A DNA stretch of 64,000 nucleotides from Narthecium ossifragum (Eukaryota > Streptophyta > Magnoliopsida > Dioscoreales > Nartheciaceae), in NCBI GenBank assembly GCA_963920575.1, contig OY986966.1, positions 20,283,656 through 20,347,655 of the forward strand, given 5' to 3'. The notes below the pieces were generated by a model that did not search any database, was not told the origin of the DNA, and saw nothing but the letters and a program-made list of their open reading frames with translations. How positions within the stretch are numbered: the stretch's first letter is position 1; the number at the start of each line of letters is the position of its first letter. Below, one piece after another: positions 1 to 9,715 of the stretch. Both the position numbers and the translations under genes were made by a program.

Positions 1-220
1 CCCCAGCCCTCCAATGGGCCCCGACCCTGGCCCGTGGGCTCCCGGTCCGACCAGGATCCGCCCAGCGGCGCCGCGCCTTGACAGAATATTGTCCGCTTTT
101 GGCTCACCGTCGAAAACCAGGCTACACCTCCCAACTTCCCGGGAGGTCACCCATCGCTCCAACGCCGAGCACGCTTAACGTTGGAGTTTTCTGACGGATC
201 ACTGCCATCACGGCTTTAAA
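1..220 (-). mobile_element. Cassandra-like TRIM LTR, minus copy, cut by window edge
   Basis: Read on the minus strand, this matches the 3' part of the Cassandra LTR that is complete at 37703-38068. It has a 5S rRNA-like core at about 125-216, with a GTTAAGCGTGCTCG box A-like stretch and a GATGGGTGACC box C-like stretch. The GC-rich tail with GGATCCTGGTCGG and GGGAGCC follows. The terminal TGTTACA would lie left of base 1. Cassandra elements are short non-coding LTR retroelements whose LTRs carry a 5S-like RNA polymerase III promoter. This copy meets a plus-strand copy head to head near base 221. Confidence 0.75.
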
Positions 221-443
221 GCGCGTTTTAAAGCCATGATGGCAGTGATCCGTCAGAAAAACTTCATGGTTAAGCGTGTTCGACCTGGAGTAGTCACACG
301 ATGGGTGACCTACTGGAAAGTTTTTCCAGATTTCTGCGTTGAGCCAAAAGCGAACAATATTGTGTCGGGTGGGGCCCTCGGGTGGATCCTGGTCGGACCG
401 GGAGCCCGCGGGGCGGGGCCCAGTGGAGGGCCGGGGCGTTACA
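221..443 (+). mobile_element. Cassandra-like TRIM LTR, plus copy
   Basis: This is the 3' half of a Cassandra LTR in plus orientation: a 5S-like core at about 232-322, then the GC-rich tail, ending in GTTACA at 443. No TGGTATCAGAGC primer binding site follows, so no internal domain is attached. It forms a large near-palindrome with the minus copy, centred on CTTTAAAGCGCG near 222. The 5S-like part has changes relative to the copies at 37 kb (for example an extra A before the CTTCATGGTTAAGCG stretch), so this copy looks older. Confidence 0.75.
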
Positions 444-657
444 CCTTGCGCCTATCGGACATGCACCATTGGTTCATAAACAACGGTACCGACAAAAGTT
501 TAGTAAGCCCGAATTAAGGGGCGAACAAACTAGGAGAATATGGTTCTAGATACAGGTCAGTATCTAGTACAACCAAGTATCAAGGGATACACACTGAGAT
601 ACACACTGCCCTCCAAAAGTCTAGATGGGGTTGGATCTCCATGAACTAATCAGTACA

Positions 658-1494
658 TCAGATGCTGATGAAGTCCCACGCTATCCACCAGCGTCGAGGG
701 TCGGATGTCGACACCCCTTCGAAATGACTGCAAAAGGAAGGTTGGGAGGCTGGGCCCGAGAAGCGAGGGAACGTCCCAGGAAGCCATGTGTGAATAGGCA
801 AAAAGTTCTTTGCCTCGGCCTTCAAGCTCGACTGGTTCGGGAAGTAGGCATGGGCCCATAGCTGCACCAGCCACATAGGGCCAGAGTACCCACTCTTGAA
901 ACGGCGCCAGAACGTCTCCCCTAGGCACCTGTAGGCTATACCAAGTAGAAGGGGAGCAAAAGCTACCGGTTGGTCCGACGTAGCAAGATGCTCAGCCAAG
1001 GGCAGCCAAGATTTTGTCATCTTGGTAGAGCAATTGCAGACAATAAACCTATTCAACCAGTAGTTGAAAAAGACAAATAAATCTCAGCGGTTCATCACAC
1101 CCCACACTTTCCTCTCATCCTTGTAGTACTAAGAGTAGGCAGTGCAAGCATCAGGGTAGTCAGAAGAACGAGACAGCCCTCCATGGGAAGCTTTCTTCTT
1201 GAGAAGCCTAGAGCAATCTTCACCGAACACATGAGTATTGACAGGGAGACAGATGAGGTCATCGAGGCACATCAGTTTTATCTGACGTTGCCCCATCGGG
1301 TCAACCATCGCTCTCTCAACCCATTCCTTGAAATCCCTATCGGAGGTAGTCCATTCCTTTTGGATTCTCCCGTGAACCCATTGATTAAAAGAGGGAGGTA
1401 GGGTCGGCAAGCATACCAGGGGAGAACCCGTAGTGGACGGGTAGAAAGCCCGCAGCTTTTCAAATACATCGGTCTTAGAAGAAGGGATTGTGAT
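658..1494 (-). pseudogene. Plant mobile domain (aminotransferase-like) protein, C-terminal part, broken
   Basis: Reading down the minus strand from 1494 gives the stretch TDVFEKLRAFYPSTTGSPL, then FNQWVHGRIQKEWTTSD, an in-frame stop at 1129, and after a frame change WLPLAEHLATSD, APLLLGIAYRCLGE and GPMWLVQLWAHAYFP. The last pattern is typical of the plant mobile domain family, which includes MAIN/MAIL1-like host proteins and many transposon-borne relatives. At least two stops and one frame change interrupt it between 1056 and 1129. The N-terminal part appears to lie at 6498-6742, on the far side of two LTRs. I infer a transposon-derived or host gene copy destroyed by insertions. The family call is fairly sure; whether it was host or transposon property is unknown. 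Confidence 0.65.
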
Positions 1495-3701
1495 TGTCAT
1501 GCCCCGACCAGCGAAGGCCCAATTGGGCCGCTCGACGCGAACCAGAACCTAACTAAATGCGGAAATAATTTTGGCGATGGTTCCCTCTAGCTTACTGGTT
1601 TCCCTAAAACATTTCATAAGCACCCTTAATTAACAATAATCCCAAACCTCAACAATAAAAAAAATATATATTCAAATCTTCAAAAGGGTTTACATTCATA
1701 TACATCATACTCCCATAGGAGACTAATTATAACAAAAGGGTATAGATGACGATCACCGCTCCTCAACCACCGCCAGACGCCGACGCGCCATCAAAGACCT
1801 GCCCAGTAGGGGCTACTGAAGAAGAGCTAACGCATGCACCTGCAAAACACAGCCCGGGGAGGAGTAAGCACTAAACTCAGTAGAGTTCTACAGTACGACA
1901 CACAGAAAGGAGGGAACACAATAGTGTCACCCCCAAGCAAGGTCTGGGTGTAAACAGGGGTCCCATATGTCAACCTCGTATCCCTGAGGACTCCTGTCCA
2001 GGTCTCATCCTCAGGAAGACAGGAAACCAACACTATCATCTCACCAGCAGGAAACCGACACTATCATCTCACCAGCAGGAAACCGACACTGCTAGGCGGG
2101 AGCTAACACCGCTGAGTAAGCACACGCTCTACTCAAGAGACATGAGAACCAGACACCGGCTACACCTCACCGGCTTGAGGCCGACACGACCTCTAGAATC
2201 ATCGATCAACATGTATTCAAGTCATCTAAGCCTATCATCGATATTGACAGAATACTACCATCCGATCCTGGACCACGCTACCCGCCACGGTCCTAGAGCT
2301 AGATCTGAGCTACCCGAAAGCCTCGGATCGGCAATCAACCCATCGCCCACGCCCTATCCTCATGCATCTAATGCACAATGAAAAAATGCAAGCTATGATC
2401 ATGCGCAGGTAAGAAGTAAGCATGCAACAATATAATAAGATAACAACCGGGTCCAACTGGACTACTGCAGCGATACCGACGACCGCTGCCAGCCAATCCA
2501 CAGCGGGTCCCGGCATTATGACGGTACCGCAATCGTCAACCGTGAAACCCTGCAACAGGAAGCAACCCCTTAAACACAGATGAACATATAATATAATATT
2601 ATATGTTTTGAACATATAATATTATTTAAACATCAAGATCCCCTATTTAGAGGCTAAGCGACCTCGTTGGCCCGACGTCCAAACAACGTCGGATTCGAGA
2701 TCCAATTTAGAAAAAATACAGGAAAACATACCGGGATCAACATATCCAAAACTGAGAAACATCCAACGGCTCGATTATCGAGAAAATGCTAATCAAAACC
2801 ATTAACTTCACTAATTACCTCTAATTGCTACAATGCAGCCCATCCAAAGGAAAATCATTACAATTCATAGGCAAATCAAAAAATTATGAAACCAGTCGAA
2901 GCTGATAGTAGATCCAAAGATCTCCAACACTCATGTTCATCATATATCAATATCATGCGTGCACAGCCCGGAAAACACGCCGTAAGCCGGCTATTCTTCA
3001 AGAACAGCAAAGCCGAAAAATCCGAGTTTAAACATGCTAAAATTCTACTAAAATCTCAATCAAATAATATGAAACTCAAAACAGAAATTAAGCTAACCAG
3101 GATGCACACAACAACACCGAGAATACCCAGATCCACCGGCTAGATTAAGAGAAAACCCCTAATAAACCCAAGTAGGAAGAAACCTACCGAGCTAAGCAAA
3201 CCTCGGCTGAATCCCTGCTATTCGAGCACCAAACCGGCTTCAAACCAAGTCATGGATCTTTCTCACACTGCCATGAATCCAACGAGCCCTCAAGCACTGA
3301 AAAAGATGGCCGAAGGAGGGAGAACGGAAGGGAAGAAGGGGGAAGGAAAAACCGAAAAAACAAAGGAGGTCTCGGGCTACTTATAGGCTCGAGTCCGACC
3401 AATCACTGGGCCGGGTTAAGTTGATTCGCGTCCTTATCCGGAAACATCGGTCGCGCCGATAACCGACACAGGTCCGATCGGTTGCTCCCATCAGTGACCG
3501 ATCGCACACTGGCCACCAGCTGTCCTAAAAACAAGCTTCTGCGCGCCCGAGCTTGGATCCTTCGATCCAAAGCCTTCCTAGGGTTCTAGCAAACACATAA
3601 ATCAAACATAGGGACTGTGTATGCACCACGCGGGTGTGAAACAAACCGATAAGGCGTAATTTACCAAATTGCTCTTGCGGTCCACAATGAGCCATGGGTT
3701 C
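1495..3701 (-). mobile_element. TGTGAGG-family long LTR, minus copy (copy A)
   Basis: On the plus strand the unit starts with TGTCATGCCCCGACC at 1495, the reverse complement of the GGTCGGGGC(A/G)(T/C)GACA end seen in the other copies. Its inner part matches them: the GCTCATTGTGGACCGCAAG and CAATTTGGTAAATTACGCC stretches near the LTR start, at 3640-3690, are clear. No primer binding site follows the GACA end; plant mobile-domain coding sequence does. It therefore behaves as a solo or truncated LTR. Length, ends and the PBS of the related copy at 49401 suggest a Ty3/gypsy chromovirus of Tekay/Del type, which is inference. Its 5' end abuts copy B. Confidence 0.7.
2593..2625. repeat. AT-rich LTR hairpin (15-bp stem, 3-nt loop)
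   Basis: Arms 2593-2607 and 2611-2625 are perfect complements (ATAATATTATATGTT and its reverse complement) around a TTG loop. The same 15-bp stem occurs in the LTR at 63052-63084, and a shorter variant sits near 46790-46830. Conservation between otherwise diverged LTR copies suggests function or recent common origin. It could be a cruciform, an RNA stem or part of a core promoter; the sequence does not tell which. Confidence 0.7.
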
Positions 3702-6497
3702 TGTGAGGACCCGTACCTCCAACCTGGTCCGACCGTGTTAGGTCGAGGGTCTGGTCTTGTGGTTTGGCTCGGTTGGCCTTGGGATGCGATTGGTTGATCG
3801 CATCGCTGTTTTTGACCCCAGTGGCATTTTGGTAAATATGCTCCCTAGTGGTCAATTTCACACCCGCGTTGCCCACACTGTCTAAAATTGATATATGTAT
3901 TTGATTAGAACCTTAAGGGTGCTTCCGATGGGAAGATCGGAGCTCGATCAGGAGAGATCGAATCGGACGGCTGCGATCGATTCCAGCTTTCTATTTAAGC
4001 TCTTTCTTTTCTCTCTCTTCTCTTTCTTTTCTCTTTCCCTCTTCCTCTCTCCTTCATTGGCTGCCGGCGTGGAGCTCTGGCTGCGGCTTTTCGGTGCGGA
4101 TCCGCGGCGATCGGAGTTGAGGATCTTGTAGATCGCCTGCACGTCTATACATGTAGGTGTTTCTACCCAATTCATATGAGCTAGTAACCATAGGATCGCC
4201 TTTTTGTGTTTTGTGGCTGTTGGTTTTGTTAGAATCCTATAATTTTCTGTATTCTCATTCCTTAGCATGTTTAGAAGCTAGCTATGGTTTCAGTTCCGTA
4301 TTCTTTCGAATGAATTCTGTATTTTTGTCGGTTTTTCGACGAGGTTGGACTCAGATCTGATATTTCACGATCCAAGTTTGGTTTTTATTATATGAATGAA
4401 TTGCCCACCATCAAATAGACCTTCATGCAAAGTTTGAATGGATTCCATCGTTGTTTGATAGATCAAATCCAACAAATTCAGTTTTTCGTCGGTTTCGTCG
4501 GCTTCGTCGGCTTCCGAGCCATTTGATTTAATTCGGAGGATTTGATCATCCAAAGTTGGATTTCTTAGTGTCATTAGATTCCCCACATTCAATTTCACAT
4601 GCCTACCAAGTTTGGTTTGATTTCGATATGTTTTGATAGGTTAAATCTAAGAAATTTGTTTGTTAGTGTTCTGCTCCGTCTAAAGAAGATGTCCCAAGAA
4701 GATCGATCCTCTTCTTGACAGAGGGTGTGTTTGAGGAAGATCAATCCTTCTTTCCCAGACAGAACACCATCTTAAGGAAGATCAATCTTCTTGTGAAAGA
4801 AGATCGATCCTTCCTTCCCAGGCAACGATCACCCATGTAAGGGATCGATCATATTGGGTAAGATGATCGATCCTTTATATGTTGATTTGTCTAATGGATC
4901 CGAATTTGATGTTTTTGGTTTTCTTTCGACCCGGATTTCTCGTGTGGTTTTCTCGATGATAAGTAGTGATTATTATAATATTTTAATCGGGATTTTGACC
5001 AGTTTATCTCTGGATTACGCCGTAAGTTGTATTTCAAATCGGTTTATCGATTTCTACCGATTTTCAATCAGTTTCCCGATAAGCATGTTATATCTATATA
5101 TATGTAGTTTGTGAATGCTTTATCGCTTTATGGGTAACCGGGGGAGTGACGACCTCCGGGAATGTTTAGTATAAATGGGCCGGAGATGTGCCCTGCATGC
5201 TTAATATAGATTTACTGCTTGGATTAATAGCCCCGCTGATTGCCGGTGTGCGCCGGGGGCATAACTCGTTGTACTGGTAGATTATGTATATCTTGTATGT
5301 GTGTCTTGTTGGCTTGGCCAGGGTTGTATCCCCTTATAGCAATTTCAGTCGACGGCTGTGCACGCCGTTGTAATGCCGAAATTGGCTCTGTTGTTGCTGC
5401 TTGGCCATTGGCCAGTTACCTGCGAGGTAACTGTGGAACCTTAGTCTGTCAGGTGCCGGAGAGCACTGAAGACTATTGTATATCTGTGTTTATCGCTTTG
5501 CTCTATTCGTTGTATTGTTAGTATAGCTTACATGTATTTGAGACCTTTGCTATGCTCACCCCTTTGGCTAGCTAGAGGCTATGCCTAGCCCTGTATAATT
5601 GATGTCATATTGTTGCATTGTTATATCTCTTTATCTGTGCCTGAGCATTGCATGCATCTTGTTTGCATTAGAGCATAAGGCTAGGGTGCGGGTGAATAGG
5701 GTCTTTGCCGATCCGAGGCTCTCGGGTAGCTCGGATCTAGCTCTAGGACCGTGACTGGGTAGCAAGGACTAGGGCGTGATTGTTATGCCAAATCTTTGTA
5801 TTCTTGAGGATGGGTCTAGTTGGCTATCATCTGTTGTTTGAGGTATAGAGGTTTCCCAGAGTTCTCGTCTCATGCTCAGTATCAGTGTTAAGGGAAGTTA
5901 CGTGCTGCCCTGGGTCCTACCCCTTTGTTGTTCAGTGCTGGGCGCTTGGTGGTTGAGATGGACGGCTATTGACAGTTGAGGTCACAGAGCGCGTGCCCTG
6001 GGGTAGGCGGTGGACGTAATGTGAGTTTCCCTTAGAGATGAGACAGAACCCGGGACTTTATAGTTTCCCCTTCTTCCTGTGCGACGTAGAGTAGAGTAGA
6101 ACCCTACTGAGCTTATTGCTCACTCCTACCGGGGTTGCGTTTGCAGGTGCATGCGTCAGCTCTTCCTCGGTGGTTCCAACTAGATCAGGTCTTGGCGGCG
6201 CGTCGACTTCCGGATGCGTTTGAGGTTACAGAGGGATAGATGTATATTTTGGCAGTTTATGTTTAAAGTTACCTTTTGAGGATGATGTATTTAACGTTTA
6301 AATATATGAGATCATGTTCCATCTTTTGATTGAGTTTTATTCCGCAATGTAATCTTCAGTTTTAGCTTATGCCCTTAGAAGTCTTTAAGTTTAAATTTAT
6401 TCCGCTTTGTGTATCTGTCACGCCGTATCGGATGTGAATAGTATAGGCTTCCCCTCACGCCTCGGCTTGGATGAGTTTTCTGGGTCGGGGTGTGACA
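3702..6497 (+). mobile_element. TGTGAGG-family long LTR, plus copy (copy B)
   Basis: Starts TGTGAGGACCCG at 3702 and ends GGGTCGGGGTGTGACA at 6497, giving about 2.8 kb. It shares with the other copies the early TTGGTCAATTTCACACCCGCG-type segment, a CT-rich tract near 4000, GATCGATC-type motifs at 4690-4880, and a late segment with CTCACTCCTACC near 6120. The 5-bp flanks (GGTTC left, GACCT right) do not match, so this is not a clean insertion. It lies head to head with copy A, and together they separate the two halves of a mobile-domain pseudogene. No open frame inside looks like a gene. Confidence 0.7.
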
Positions 6498-6742
6498 GAC
6501 CTGACCCAGACGGTCGACCAAAGAGTAAAGGGATAAGTCCTCACAGTGATCGCCGGACCCAACCCATATCTCTTCCGATCGATGAAGTCTTCTTGTTCAA
6601 AGAAAACCCTAGGAAGCAGAACGACATCCGTCTCATTATCTAAGAAGGTATTAAAAGACTTGTTAGAGGGGCGCAAAAAATCCAGGCACGATGATACTTG
6701 ATCGCCGGGGGAAGAAGATGAGGGACTCTCCGAACCAGACAT
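6498..6742 (-). pseudogene. Plant mobile domain protein, N-terminal part
   Basis: An open frame starts with ATG at 6742 on the minus strand and reads MSGSESPSSSSPGDQ, then FFEQEDFIDRKRYGLGPAI and TYPFTLWSTVWVRS before it runs into the LTR at 6497. The reading order continues sensibly at 1494 with TIPSSKTDVFEKLRAFYP, so I infer one gene split by the LTR pair. The Ser/Pro-rich start followed by a folded-looking region fits the N-terminus of transposon-borne mobile-domain proteins. I see no promoter signal. The junction has lost or gained a few bases, because no 5-bp target duplication joins the two halves. Confidence 0.5.
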
Positions 6743-8848
6743 TGTTAAGTACGAGGACCCTGCTGGGAAAAAGAGTCGAAGAGCTCAGAGAGATCATAAA
6801 ACGCTCGAGAGCAAGGGATAGAGAAACAGGATGACACAATCCCGCAGACATAGGGATTCAAAACTTTTATCGACTCACCAAAAGACGTTTTTGCCCCAGA
6901 CGTTGCTTCGAATCACGTCACGGGACAAAAAGGGGGGGTAATTGTGCTACCGAGGAAGAAAATACTTGAGTATCAATTGGGGGATATTCGTCGTCGAGAC
7001 TGATACATGGCGCCCATCCAGCAGGCCACAATCAGCGTACCCACGAAGCAGAAGGAACCCCCCCACACATCCAGACTTCTACTACTACTTTTCTAGCTTT
7101 AGCTACTGTAATTTTCTACTAGCTTGTACTTGTAGGAGCTTTCATCATAGCTGTAACTCCTCGTTGTTGTTCAATGGAAGTAAGTAATTAGTTTTTATCT
7201 GCTTTATTACTTGCTTGAATTCTACTTAGGAGTAGCATTTAAACCCTAGGAGTAGCTCAAACACTTCTTAGAAGTAGATCAACTTACTTTGGGAGTAGCG
7301 CAACCGTCCTTAGGAGTAGTCTACCATTCAATCTAGGAGTAGAGTAACATTGCGATAGCAATCGTCCTGTTCTTAGCCACCATCATCCAAGAATCTACAA
7401 ATATCCAGATTTCCATTAGACTTAAGTTTTACACAAAGTCCTCTTAATTTAGGCACGGCTGAACTCACACACCTTTTTTATCATCCCTACGCGATGGTTG
7501 GCACACCTCACGTGCCTAGCGACCACATATCCATCCCGGTTACAAGTTTTGGGCAACAACTATATATGGCATAAAAGATGAGTTCATGCTTAATTTTTTC
7601 TTAAGTGCAATATAACTCATCTACTAATCATCAATTAGCCCCTTACAAAGCCCAATCATATATGCAGTGCAGTATGCTTGTTAGTTGTCGCCTTGAAATC
7701 TCCTAGAATGCACTTCAAGTTTCATCTTTTAAAAATTTTGTCGAGCTGGATGGAGCCAAAATCTAAGAAGCCAATTAAGTCCTACTCATTATTAGCTCGT
7801 GATGCAGGACCAGGCCCGGACCTGACCGAGTCCGATCCGGAGCAGCTCCCTAGGCGTTCCGGATGCGTTCGAACTCCATCCGCCCGACTCCGATCTTCGT
7901 ACAACCCCGACCGTTGGATGGGCATAACTTTCGACCACGATGTCCGATCGGGGCGTGCGACCAGTCGAAACGACCGGCTCGACGAGCCCGTCATGATTCA
8001 TCGGAGATCAAAGATCTCTCCATGACCTTGACCTCCGAATCTCTAGATTCCTTTTCCTTTGACTTAAAATTCCGTTTTAGTGAAAAGCTTTCCTTTTAGG
8101 CAATTTTATCGGTCTTTCCATTTTTAGCAAATTTCATATTTATAGTCAGTTTTCTCCTCTTTGAATTCCGGGTTTAGTTACTTGGATTAGGTTAATTCAT
8201 GTTTGAGTCCATGTATGAGTTGGTCTGGTCTCTCCTTAACCTTATAAAATGAGGTCTTAGGGTTTGTAACAGACAGTTTTTGATGAATGAGAATTAGGGT
8301 TTTTGTTTTCTCCCCTTTTAGAAATCTGATTGTCTCTCCCATAGAGAACACGTTTACCCTGCGCTAGCTCGTTAAGTGATGAAGCTCAAATCAGCTCGCT
8401 CTTATAGAGAGTTCGGGCTCGGGCTAATAACAAGTGATGCTCCTATGATCTGAATTGACGGTCCTAGTTTCACTATAAGGGTTGCTTCTATTATTTCAAA
8501 GTCATCACAAATTACAAGGTAAATATAATTATATATATGATCATCTTTCCTTTTATCTTCTCTTGTATCAACGAGACACATATTTTGTCATTTGGACTTT
8601 AGATGCGCCATTCTTTGCGTCCTATAAATATAGCTGCATTTTGACACACCTAATTTGCACCAAACAGGATAATTGCTTTTCAAAGAATTATGATATATCT
8701 CAAGTGCTCTGCTTTATTTGTATTCGGATCGGGGTGTAAAAATTGCACCAATGTAATGAGGGTAAGAAATAGTAGAGAGGAATGGAGTAGGTGGAATAGT
8801 GGTAACCCCGTAATCATTACTTTGGTGTTTGAGTGAAAAGTGGGGATA
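6743..8848. other. Non-coding stretch with old repeat debris
   Basis: No credible gene is visible here. At 7011-7030 ACATGGCGCCCATCC resembles the TGGCGCCC primer-binding start of Tat-like Ty3/gypsy elements, but no coding sequence follows. About 8235-8260 has a TATAAAATGAGG stretch followed by a leader-like run with AGGGTTTG, which may be an LTR or old promoter remnant. Short frames at 7678-8099 show no family resemblance. Confidence 0.4.
7226..7347. repeat. Degenerate 21-22 bp repeat (AGGAGTAG)
   Basis: Six copies of an (A/G)G(A/G)AGTAG motif follow at spacings of about 20-24 bp, starting near 7228, 7249, 7271, 7293, 7313 and 7337. The bases between them vary. It may be a decayed minisatellite; no function is evident. 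Confidence 0.6.
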
Positions 8849-9715
8849 AGAGCATGCCCAATAGCTTCTCTATCCAAATCCCTACTTTAATGTGATTTGG
8901 TGTCATTCTCTAATATAGGGAATCACTTTTTGACTTGTTCAACCAACAGATTCCCTATATTGTTCAACCATACAGTAAACTTTGATGCTGATGGGCAACA
9001 TCAAACTATAAACCATACACAACATTCATCTTCGACGGAGGAGATCAATTAGGATTTCTATCATACATCTTCAACGGAGGAGATCAGGGCAGCGCGATGG
9101 AGCTTGGCGTCGGGTAAGCAGCGAGAAGAGGTCAACGTCGAAGAGATCAGGGCAGCGCGATGGAGCTTAGCGTCGGGGAAGCGGCGAGAAGAGGTCGAGG
9201 GAGGTAGGGATGATGGGAGAGGCCGGTGCGATGGGATAGGTCGGGACGATGGGAGAGGCCGGCGCGATGGGCTTGGAGAGGCTGGACGTAGCTCGGGGGC
9301 GCGCGAGGGCGGAGGGAGTCCGGAGGCATTGGCGAAGCTCAGGGGCGGCTAGGTGAAGGGGGTCGGGTGGTGGTCGAGGCTTGGTTGGCGAGGTGGTTGT
9401 CTGAGATGGAGGTCGGGACGATGGGAGAGGCCGTGCGTGATGGGCTTGGCGAGGTCGGGCGGAGCTCGGGGGCGGAAGGAGTCCATTGGGGGGACTCACA
9501 AGAGAGAGGAGTTGAGGAGAGAATATATAAAATAGTATTATTTTAAGATATATGGAATGCTTTTTTATTCCCTAAACATAGGGAACCTAGTTGGTTTTAG
9601 GGAATGAGATAGGGAATGGTTATAGGGATAGGGAATCTGTTGGATAACACTTTCTATTCATATTTCTTAAATTTAGAGATAGAAAATGTGATAGGGAATT
9701 TGTTAGAAATGCTCT
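8849..9715. mobile_element. Non-autonomous TIR transposon with a GC-rich core
   Basis: The left end reads AGAGCATGCCCAATAGC and the right end TAGAAATGCTCT, so the first seven bases are inverted complements. Both sub-terminal regions also carry ATAGGGAA/TTCCCTAT motifs. The AGAGCAT start is frequent in plant hAT- and PIF-like MITEs. A clear target duplication is not visible, so the superfamily is open. The AT-rich ends enclose a GC-rich repetitive core at about 9077-9500 that does not look like the ends. No transposase is encoded. Confidence 0.55.
9020..9500. repeat. GC-rich internal repeats inside the TIR element
   Basis: A unit beginning AGATCAGGGCAGCGCGATGG occurs at 9081 and again at 9144 (63 bp apart), each followed by AGCTT(G/A)GCGTCGGG and GCGAGAAGAGGTC. 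A second repeat, GATGGGAGAGGCCG, appears near 9210, 9248 and 9420. ACGGAGGAGATCA also occurs twice, near 9035 and 9073. The composition differs sharply from the AT-rich flanks and could be captured or locally amplified DNA. Frames on both strands are open because stops are rare in GC-rich DNA. Confidence 0.65.

Noticed and set aside
7011..7030. Tat-type retroelement start at TGGCGCCC
   Set aside because: The sequence is similar to a PBS, but neither a defined LTR end nor any gag sequence accompanies it.
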